Assembly (NCBI GenBank): GCA_903908785.1 | Contig: CAIVTL010000744.1 | Location: 1-21,449 of the forward strand | Origin: Caldifarciminota bacterium | Lineage (GTDB): Bacteria; Hydrothermota; Tepidihabitantia; Tepidihabitantales; Tepidihabitantaceae | Direction of reading: 5' to 3' | DNA length: 21,449 nucleotides | Part shown: piece by piece, positions 1-5,891 of the stretch | Numbering within the stretch: the first letter of the stretch is position 1 | Layout of the letters: each line of letters starts with the position of its first letter | Made by a program: the position numbers and the translations under genes | Notes under the pieces: generated by a model | Seen by the model: only the letters and a program-made list of their open reading frames with translations | Told to the model about the DNA's origin: nothing | Database searches by the model: none

Positions 1-141
1 AGTCTGCTGCTACAACTGACTTTTCTCCTGCTTCTCGTGCCGAATCTCATCGGCGAGGTGAAACGGCGACAATGCTTCGGCCGCACCGCGTTTGCTCGGG
101 GTCGCGTGCCCCAGACCCCCGGTTTCCGGCCGGACTTCTAG
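1..141 (+). other. Open frame running in from the left edge, unassigned
   Basis: Reading frame 1 is open from the first base to a TAG at 139-141. It would encode the last 46 residues of a protein, with a hydrophobic run (LLLQLTFLLLLVPNLIG) followed by a basic tail. It could be the C-terminal end of a membrane protein that starts outside the window, or chance. No family is recognised. The rest of 1-158 shows nothing else. Confidence 0.2.
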
Positions 142-158
142 AACCCTTCCGCCGTCGG

Positions 159-1037
159 CTAGCTCGTCGCGGCGAGGGCGTACTCGGTGAACTGGAATTC
201 GCAGCCCAGGTCGAGCACGGCCACGGCCGCGGTCCAGCGGCCGCCCGGCATTCCGGGCAACGACAGTTCCAACTGCGCGCTGCCCTTCTCGTCACGGACG
301 CCGAGATGGTCTTTCGCTGTCGAGAGCCAGGAGTATTTCGGGCCGCCGAGGAGTGAAATGTCCGGTTCGTCGCTCCGGGGCCAGGCCAGCAGGAACACAT
401 GGCACCGGCCGCTTTTCTTCATTTCCCAATCGTAGTCGAACACGACCTTGCCGGCCGGCCCGCGCAGAAACGGAATCGCCAGCTTCAGTTCGGCCAGCGG
501 TGGGGCGTTGGCTACCGCGGCTTTCAGCGGTCGCGGCGTCCGGGCCGCGGCCAGCGGCAGCATGAGACCGGGCGGCGCGCTGTAGTCGGCCACCGGCAGG
601 TCCGGAGCGGCGGGGCGGGAGGTTATCGTAATCTCGAACTTCGGCTCGTCCTTCTTCAGGTCGGCGTCTTCCTGGCGTACGGCCACCAGCCATTCGTCGT
701 AGTCTCGCTCGCCCTTCGACACGGCGTGGCGCTCGCACATCGGCATCAGGTTGTCTACCGATGTCTTGCCGCCGGCCTTCAGCGACTGGCGGTGCACCAG
801 TTTCGCGCGCTCACGATAGCAGCCGGGCACGGAGCAAATCGTGCCCCGCAGCGCGACCACCGCGTCCTCCATCTCTTTGGGCCACTGCTCGCTGTCAACG
901 TAGGCGTACCGGTCTTCATGCGGCGTCGGCGGGTAGTGGGTCCGCTCGCACAGGTGGCAGACAACTTCGCCTTCGCGCAGCTTCCAGTCGGCCGCGGTCG
1001 GCCGGTGGCAGTCAGGACAGTTGTAGTTCCACAACAT
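159..1037 (-). CDS. Zinc-ribbon plus HNH-like protein with C-terminal beta-rich domain
   Basis: The 292-residue product starts with a four-cysteine zinc ribbon (C7, C10, C27, C30). An HNH-like module follows: C68 and C73, H82, N96 in SVDNLMPMCERH, then C101 and H104, the spacing expected of a beta-beta-alpha metal nuclease. A proline/alanine-rich linker near 140-175 leads to a C-terminal stretch of about 115 residues with alternating hydrophobic pattern and no recognised family. The ATG at 1037 is preceded by GCGGAGGG, a good ribosome-binding site. HNH folds also occur in non-nuclease DNA-binding proteins, so catalysis is inferred. It stands alone behind its own promoter, so context does not fix its role. 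Confidence 0.75.
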   Translation of the reverse strand: MLWNYNCPDCHRPTAADWKLREGEVVCHLCERTHYPPTPHEDRYAYVDSEQWPKEMEDAVVALRGTICSVPGCYRERAKLVHRQSLKAGGKTSVDNLMPMCERHAVSKGERDYDEWLVAVRQEDADLKKDEPKFEITITSRPAAPDLPVADYSAPPGLMLPLAAARTPRPLKAAVANAPPLAELKLAIPFLRGPAGKVVFDYDWEMKKSGRCHVFLLAWPRSDEPDISLLGGPKYSWLSTAKDHLGVRDEKGSAQLELSLPGMPGGRWTAAVAVLDLGCEFQFTEYALAATS

Positions 1038-1101
1038 GGTTCCCTCCGCGGGTCAGGGGTGTGACGGATGGGTTCATCACGGGCATGGTTTCCTTTAGAA
1101 C

Positions 1102-1129
1102 ATAATGACCGCAGATAGCCCGGTGTCAA
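1102..1129 (-). promoter_or_regulatory. Candidate promoter of the HNH gene
   Basis: On the minus strand TTGACA (1124-1129) is followed by 16 bp and CATTAT (1102-1107). The -10 is weak, but the -35 is perfect and the spacing matches the other promoters here. The implied leader is about 60 nt. It contains AAAGG ahead of a short overlapping frame starting at ATG 1086, possibly an upstream ORF. Confidence 0.45.
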
Positions 1130-1138
1130 GGGAGGCAG

Positions 1139-1160
1139 CGCGCTCGGCGCGAGTTTCCGG
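1139..1160 (+). repeat. Hairpin plus AGTTTCC dispersed element, copy 1
   Basis: A 5-bp stem (CGCGC, loop TCG, GCGCG) is followed directly by AGTTTCCGG. The same layout with a different stem occurs at 12646-12669 and, inverted, at 9756-9777, in both cases bordering a 12-bp array. Confidence 0.5.
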
Positions 1161-1219
1161 TTTGCAGTTTGCGGTTGTCAGCGGCGGAGACCGGCCGAAG
1201 CGTCCCGACTCCCCCTGCG

Positions 1220-1272
1220 CCATCTCCCCTTTCCCCTTCGCATCCTGGCGTTCTTGACGTCTTGGCGGTTCA
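1220..1272 (-). repeat. 53-bp dispersed repeat (CGCCAAG type), copy 1
   Basis: This stretch aligns along its length, at roughly 80-85 percent by eye, with the reverse complement of 21120-21172. Both hold a CCCCTTTCCCCTTC-like run, TGGCGTTCTTG and CTTGGCGGTTCA. The inner part is built from short CGCCAAG/A-type direct repeats. It lies in the gap between the HNH gene and the phosphoribosyltransferase gene; nothing else is seen there. Confidence 0.6.
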
Positions 1273-1318
1273 ATTCGGGTTCCCGGGTTCTAGCGGGAAA
1301 CGGTCCGGATTCGGGCTT

Positions 1319-2368
1319 CTAGTCCCGCGGCGCCGGTTCGTGGAAGGTAAAGCCGCGCGCGGCGTGCCACGCGCGGGGGTCGGAGAAGTAGCGGGTGACT
1401 TCCTCATACTCGTCCTCGGTCAGGAAGCTGATTTCGCGGGGAATCTTCAGGGAGAGCGCCGCGTCGCGGTTGGTGAGCGAATCGAGCTTCACCCCGGCCT
1501 GCTCCAGGTCCGTGCTGCCCTGCTGCTGCCGGTCAAAGACGACAAAGCAGGCTTCGACCTTTCCGCCCCACTCCCGGATTTCCCGGATGACGCGGGTCTT
1601 GGTCCAGCCGTGGACCAGCGTGTCGTCAACCAGCAGCACGCGCTTGCGAAAGAGTTCGTGGCTCTTGATGCCTTCGAACGGGCTGGCCTCGGGGTAGCGC
1701 CGCGTGCGCCGGGCATAGAACATCGGCTTGGCCAGCTTCTGGGCCATGACGGCGGCAATGGCAATCGAGCCCGACTCGATGCCGCAGATGACGTCAAACT
1801 CGAGGTTGCGGACCAGCAGGGCCGCCGACGAGAGTACGAAGTCATTCACCGCCGGGTAGCTGGCGAGGCCTTTGACGTCGATGTAAATAGGGCTGTAGTT
1901 CCGGCCCTCGTCAACTTTGAACAACGGCCGCAGGTCGCCCAGCGTGACTTTGATTGCGCCGATTTGCCAGAGTACGGCGGCGACGGTCTCGGCCAGGTTG
2001 CCCGACATTACGCGGCGGATGAGGTTGAGGTCCGGCGTGACGATTCGCTGCTCGCGCATCAGGCGGTAGAACTTGTCCGCTTCGTCTTCGTTCAGTTCGA
2101 GCGCGAGCCTGGTCTCCTCGATGTCGTAGACGACGTGGAAGCGGCCCAGTTCGCGGTCGCTGCCGAACAGGGCATAGCTCTCGGCGTTCGCTTCCCGCTG
2201 CCGCGGGCCGAGCCGGCAGGCGGCCGGGTTGATTTTGGCGCGGTAGGTCGCAAACAGGTCTTCGGCCAGTGAGGCGACTTCCTCGTATTCGAGGATGTAG
2301 GGAGTGCTCGCCCGCATTACCGGTCCGGCGCACTCGATTTCCTTGAGCGGAACCTGGTTAAGCTTCAT
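1319..2368 (-). CDS. pyrE: Orotate phosphoribosyltransferase-like protein with long N-terminal extension
   Basis: This 349-residue protein has the PRPP-binding loop RVLLVDDTLVHGW (residues about 243-255), the signature of type I phosphoribosyltransferases. GIESGSIAIAAVMAQKL (196-212) and SPIYIDVKGLASYP (159-172) match the orotate enzyme, which joins orotate to PRPP in pyrimidine synthesis. Classic PyrE is about 180-230 residues, so the first ~140 residues are an extra region of unknown function. I chose the ATG at 2368 because it lies 13 bp after the coaE stop and follows GGGCGGGG, whereas the longer open frame runs into coaE. It is the last gene of the acpP-fabF-etfB-coaE operon. Substrate specificity is inferred from motif resemblance; another base-phosphoribosyltransferase is possible. 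Confidence 0.75.
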   Translation of the reverse strand: MKLNQVPLKEIECAGPVMRASTPYILEYEEVASLAEDLFATYRAKINPAACRLGPRQREANAESYALFGSDRELGRFHVVYDIEETRLALELNEDEADKFYRLMREQRIVTPDLNLIRRVMSGNLAETVAAVLWQIGAIKVTLGDLRPLFKVDEGRNYSPIYIDVKGLASYPAVNDFVLSSAALLVRNLEFDVICGIESGSIAIAAVMAQKLAKPMFYARRTRRYPEASPFEGIKSHELFRKRVLLVDDTLVHGWTKTRVIREIREWGGKVEACFVVFDRQQQGSTDLEQAGVKLDSLTNRDAALSLKIPREISFLTEDEYEEVTRYFSDPRAWHAARGFTFHEPAPRD

Positions 2369-2381
2369 GCCGCCCCGCCCG

Positions 2382-3026
2382 CTAGGGACGGCGGGCGGCC
2401 TTGAAGCTCTGGAACTTCGCGCTGTAGAAGAAATTCCATAGCGCGCGGCACTTCCGGCGCAGTTCGGCAAACGAACCCCGGTTCTCGAGCACGAAATCGG
2501 CCTTGCGCCAGATTTTCGCGTCCGGCGACTGGAGCTTCAGGCGCGCCTCGATGTCTTCTTCGGGCATGCCGGCGTCGGTCATCCGCTTGGTCTTCAGGCG
2601 GTCCGCGGCCGTGACCAGGATGGAAACGTCCACCTCTTTGTCCATACCCCAGGCAAACAGCAGCGCCGCATCGACCACCACGAGCCCTTTCCGATTCCGG
2701 TCAATCTCCTTGCGCACCCGTTCGAGCAGAACCGGGTGGACAATCGCGTTCAGTTTGGCGACGCTCGCCTTGCTGGCGAACGCCAGTTTGCCGAGCGCCC
2801 GGCGGTCAATGTTGCCGCCCTTGGTCAGAATACTGCGACCGAAGGTCTTGACCAGGCGGTGGTATTCATCCGTGCCCTTGTTGAGGATCGACCACCCCAT
2901 CTCATCCGCGTCAATTATCTTCGCGCCGTAGCGCTTGAGTTCGCTGGCAACCGTGGACTTGCCGGAGCCCATGTTGCCGCCGATTCCGACGAGCAGTCGG
3001 TCCTGCGAGAGTTTTCTGTCAAACAT
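2382..3026 (-). CDS. coaE: Dephospho-CoA kinase
   Basis: CoaE uses ATP to phosphorylate the 3'-hydroxyl of dephospho-CoA, the last step of coenzyme A synthesis in the cytosol. The 214-residue length is normal. The P-loop GGNMGSGKST is at residues 16-25, followed by IIDADEMG (the family's D-D-x-hydrophobic region), NAIVHPVLLERV and VVDAALLFAWGMDKEVD, all typical CoaE blocks. The ATG follows GGGGATGACACTCT, a moderate ribosome site, 17 bp after the etfB stop. The CoA made here supplies the phosphopantetheine that AcpS puts on AcpP, so co-transcription with acpP and fabF makes sense. Confidence 0.95.
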   Translation of the reverse strand: MFDRKLSQDRLLVGIGGNMGSGKSTVASELKRYGAKIIDADEMGWSILNKGTDEYHRLVKTFGRSILTKGGNIDRRALGKLAFASKASVAKLNAIVHPVLLERVRKEIDRNRKGLVVVDAALLFAWGMDKEVDVSILVTAADRLKTKRMTDAGMPEEDIEARLKLQSPDAKIWRKADFVLENRGSFAELRRKCRALWNFFYSAKFQSFKAARRP

Positions 3027-3043
3027 AGAGTGTCATCCCCAGC

Positions 3044-3829
3044 TTAAAGGACCTTCGCTTCTTCGCGCAGCAGCCGCGCCAGTTCCGGCACGACCTCTTC
3101 CGGCGTGCCTTCGAGCACCCGCCCCGGTTTCCGCCCGGGCGGCAGCCGGTCTTCGATGTACGTCAGGCGCCGGGTCAGTGCCGCCGGGTCAATTTCCAGT
3201 TCGGCCGCGGCCAGCACCGGGATTTCCTTCTTCTTGGAAGCCATCATCCCCTTGAGGGTCGGGTAGCGCGGTTCGTACGCGCCCTTCTGCACCGTCACCA
3301 GGCACGGGACCCGGGCGTGGACAACCTCGGTCGCGCCTTCGACCTCGCGCCGGACCACGATGCTGCCCGCTGCGAAGTCGGCCGCAAGTTCTGCCACGAC
3401 CGAGACGTGCGGAATCCCGAGGAAATGGGCGATTGCCGGCGGCACGGCCGCCTGGTCGTCGTCCACCGCCTGTTTGCCGCAGAGCACCAGGTCGAACGGC
3501 TGGCGCTTCACGGCCGCGGCCAGCAGCCGGCCCACGGCCAGGGCATCAATGCCGTCGAACTCCGGAGCGGTAAGCTGAACCGCGCTGTCCGCGCCCATGG
3601 CGAGCGCGGTCCGGAGCGCGGTCTTCACCCGTTCCGGGCCGAGCGCGATTGCGGTGATGGTGCCGGCGCCGGCCTTTTCCCGGAGGCGCAGCGCCGTCTC
3701 CAGCGCGTATTCATCGTAAGGATTGATGACCCATTCGATTTCGGTGGCGTCAACGAACCCGGTCTGGGTATTGACCCGGATTTTCGTCTCGGTTGACGGC
3801 ACCTGCTTGACGCAGACGCAGACGTTCAC
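3044..3829 (-). CDS. etfB: Electron transfer flavoprotein, beta subunit
   Basis: EtfB pairs with EtfA to carry electrons between acyl-CoA or other flavin dehydrogenases and the membrane chain. The 261-residue sequence opens MNVCVCVKQVPSTETKIRV, then has INPYDEYALETALRLRE and the conserved LCGKQAVDDDQAAVPP block (the nucleotide-binding and signature region), all characteristic of EtfB. It starts with GTG overlapping the fabF stop (GTGA), showing translational coupling. Unusually, no etfA follows: the next gene is coaE. The partner must be elsewhere, or this subunit has been separated from its usual pair. Confidence 0.92.
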   Translation of the reverse strand: MNVCVCVKQVPSTETKIRVNTQTGFVDATEIEWVINPYDEYALETALRLREKAGAGTITAIALGPERVKTALRTALAMGADSAVQLTAPEFDGIDALAVGRLLAAAVKRQPFDLVLCGKQAVDDDQAAVPPAIAHFLGIPHVSVVAELAADFAAGSIVVRREVEGATEVVHARVPCLVTVQKGAYEPRYPTLKGMMASKKKEIPVLAAAELEIDPAALTRRLTYIEDRLPPGRKPGRVLEGTPEEVVPELARLLREEAKVL

Positions 3830-5079
3830 TGCCAGGCCTTGACCAGCAGGCAGGCGTTGTGCCCGCCGAAGCCGAACGAGTTGGAGAGCGCGGCCCGTAT
3901 CCGGCAGTCGCGCGCCCCGCCCTTGACAAAGTCAAGTTCCACGCCGTCGTCCGGGGTCTCGTGGTTGACGGTCGCATGCACCCGCTGGTGCTTCACCTGC
4001 AGCACCATTGCCGCCAGCTCCATCGCGCCCGCCGCGCCGAGGCCATGTCCAATCATCGACTTCGTCGAGTTCACGGCCAGTTGCTTCGCATGCTCCCCGA
4101 ACACGGCATACAGCGCCTTCACCTCGGAAGCGTCGTTCAAGGGCGTCGAAGTCCCGTGGGCGTTGATGTAGTCGATATCGTCCGGCCGCAGGCCGGCCTC
4201 GGCAATCGCCTCGCGCATCACCATGGTTGCGCCCAGCGCATCGGGGTCCGGCGCGGTGATGTGGTAGGCATCGGCCGTCGCGCCGTACCCGGCCAGTTCG
4301 CAGTGAATCTGCGCTCCGCGTCGCCGGGCGTGCTCCAGTTCCTCGAGGACGAATATGCCGGCGCCTTCGCCCATCACGAACCCGTCCCGGTCCCGGTCAA
4401 ACGGCCGGGATGCTTTTTCCGGTTCCGAGTTCCGCTTGGAAAGCGCGCCCATATTGCAGAATCCGGCGATGGTGAACCTCGAAATCGCGGCCTCGCCGCC
4501 GCCGGCGACCATGACGTCGACGTCGCCGTGCATGATGTGACGAAACGCGCTCCCAACCGCGTGGCCGGCCGAGGCGCAGGCCGAAGTCGTATCGTAGTTC
4601 GGGCCGCGGAGGCCGTAGGCAATCGCAATCTGACCGCAGCACATATCCGGAATCATCATCGGCACCAGCAACGGGGACACGCGCCGTGGGCCCTTCGCGA
4701 GGAACTGGGTAAACTGCGCCTCCCAGGACTGGATGCCGCCCATGCCGCAGCCGGTAATGACGCCTATCCGGTTCCGGTCTTCTTTCTCGAAATCAATCTT
4801 CGAGTCTTTGACCGCCTCGTCCGCCGCCCACAATCCCAACTGCACGAACCGGTCGGTACGCCTCACCAACTTCGGGTCCAGCCGCTCAGACGGCTCGAAC
4901 CCTTTGACCTCGGCATCAATCTGCACTTCGAGGTCTGAGCAGTCAAACGCGGCGATTCGGGCCGCACCGCTCTTGCCGGCGACAAGACCCTGCCAGAATG
5001 TCGGGACGTCATTGCCGATGGGCGTAACCACGCCCATACCGGTGATGACCACCCGTCGGCGACCGTTGTGGATACTCAT
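3826..5079 (-). CDS. fabF: Beta-ketoacyl-ACP synthase II
   Basis: FabF condenses malonyl-ACP with a growing acyl-ACP chain in type II fatty-acid synthesis. At 417 residues it is full length. The catalytic triad is complete: Cys168 in TTSACASAG, His308 in INAHGTSTPLND, and His345 in KSMIGHGLGAAGA with Lys340. The glycine-rich SNSFGFGGHN near the C-terminus is present. It begins 27 bp after the acpP stop and overlaps etfB by four bases. No clear ribosome site precedes the ATG, so translation may be coupled to acpP. Confidence 0.96.
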   Translation of the reverse strand: MSIHNGRRRVVITGMGVVTPIGNDVPTFWQGLVAGKSGAARIAAFDCSDLEVQIDAEVKGFEPSERLDPKLVRRTDRFVQLGLWAADEAVKDSKIDFEKEDRNRIGVITGCGMGGIQSWEAQFTQFLAKGPRRVSPLLVPMMIPDMCCGQIAIAYGLRGPNYDTTSACASAGHAVGSAFRHIMHGDVDVMVAGGGEAAISRFTIAGFCNMGALSKRNSEPEKASRPFDRDRDGFVMGEGAGIFVLEELEHARRRGAQIHCELAGYGATADAYHITAPDPDALGATMVMREAIAEAGLRPDDIDYINAHGTSTPLNDASEVKALYAVFGEHAKQLAVNSTKSMIGHGLGAAGAMELAAMVLQVKHQRVHATVNHETPDDGVELDFVKGGARDCRIRAALSNSFGFGGHNACLLVKAWQ

Positions 5080-5106
5080 CCGCAGCTTGAGGTCAGGGGA
5101 TTCCGA

Positions 5107-5349
5107 CTACTTCTTTTCGGCCAGCTTCTTCTGCAGGTACTCGGCCGCCTTGCCGACGGTCACCAGTTGCTGCGAGTCCTCGTCCGGGATCTCGACCGCG
5201 AACTTCTCCTCGAACGCCATGACCAGCTCGACGATATCGAGCGAGTCCGCGCCCAGGTCGTCGACGAAATGAGCACTCTCGGTCACTTTCTCCGGCGTCA
5301 CGTGCAACTGTTCAACTATGATGTTCTTGACATCGTCTATCAGCGCCAT
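5107..5349 (-). CDS. acpP: Acyl carrier protein
   Basis: The 80-residue acidic protein carries the phosphopantetheine attachment site [11 protein letters not shown] with Ser36, and typical flanking helices. It holds acyl intermediates for FabF and the other fatty-acid enzymes. I chose the ATG at 5349 because AAGGAGG lies just upstream (CTTAAGGAGGACACTG); the open frame extends 21 codons further but without family resemblance. It leads the operon, with a promoter about 75 bp upstream. It is activated by AcpS, encoded at 13164-13535. Confidence 0.97.
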   Translation of the reverse strand: MALIDDVKNIIVEQLHVTPEKVTESAHFVDDLGADSLDIVELVMAFEEKFAVEIPDEDSQQLVTVGKAAEYLQKKLAEKK

Positions 5350-5424
5350 CAGTGTCCTCCTTAAGGATTCGGGCCTGCACGGCAGACCATTCTTGGCAAC
5401 TGCTAACCACACTCCTAGCGTAGC

Positions 5425-5452
5425 AGTGTATCAATCTGCCCGCTAAAGTCAA
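5425..5452 (-). promoter_or_regulatory. Candidate promoter of the acpP operon
   Basis: TTGACT (5447-5452), 16 bp, TACACT (5425-5430) on the minus strand. The predicted transcript has a leader of about 70 nt with a strong ribosome site for acpP. No riboswitch fold is recognised in the leader. Confidence 0.55.
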
Positions 5453-5465
5453 GTTGAGGCGGGGG

Positions 5466-5891
5466 TTACGCGGGCAGGTGCAGCAGTTTGAGTCCGGAAA
5501 GCGGGTCGGGCCGGCGGCCGAGACGGCGGGCGCCGGGAAGGAGCGCAACCTCCAACGTAACCGTGACGGTGCCGGAAAAGAGATGTCCCGCAAAGGTCGT
5601 GAGTCGGGGCGTGCTGATGACCGCATGAATATGGCAGAGCGGGTTTCCGCCGTCCCACGCCACGTTACCGACCAGGGCCGCAACCTCGCAGTCGCCCCGA
5701 AACGTCCGCTGGTGATAAACGCGCTTCTTCGGGTCGAAGCAGCCGAGCGTGAGGTCCTCGGCCGCGCCGATTGCGGTCAGGAATCCGGACTTGATGCGCC
5801 TGCGCCGGACAAAGCCGGCTATGGTCGCGACAATCTCCTCGCCCGGCATCAACCGCAACTGCCAGTAAGCGCCGTTCCGGACAGCCGTCAT
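5466..5891 (-). CDS. PPC/DUF296 domain protein (PD1-like, putative DNA-binding)
   Basis: The 141-residue protein matches the PPC (plants and prokaryotes conserved) or DUF296 fold. MPGEEIVATIAGFVRRRRI and SGFLTAIGAAEDLTLGCFD form the first half. NVAWDGGNPLCHIHAVIS supplies the conserved G-x-P-x-x-H-x-H motif, and FAGHLFSGTVTVTLEVAL the last strands. In this family the histidines often bind metal; in plants the domain joins AT-hook DNA-binding proteins, but the bacterial role is not settled. The start is set by the TCAT overlap with topA: its ATG shares bases with the topA stop, indicating coupled translation. The open frame extends 22 codons further into topA, which I reject. Confidence 0.8.
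   Translation of the reverse strand: MTAVRNGAYWQLRLMPGEEIVATIAGFVRRRRIKSGFLTAIGAAEDLTLGCFDPKKRVYHQRTFRGDCEVAALVGNVAWDGGNPLCHIHAVISTPRLTTFAGHLFSGTVTVTLEVALLPGARRLGRRPDPLSGLKLLHLPA

Noticed and set aside
1169..2272. 367-codon plus-strand frame opposite the phosphoribosyltransferase
   Set aside because: Antisense shadow with no recognisable domain; the minus-strand gene has a PRPP motif.
3859..4938. 359-codon plus-strand frame opposite fabF
   Set aside because: Antisense shadow; fabF is complete with all catalytic residues.
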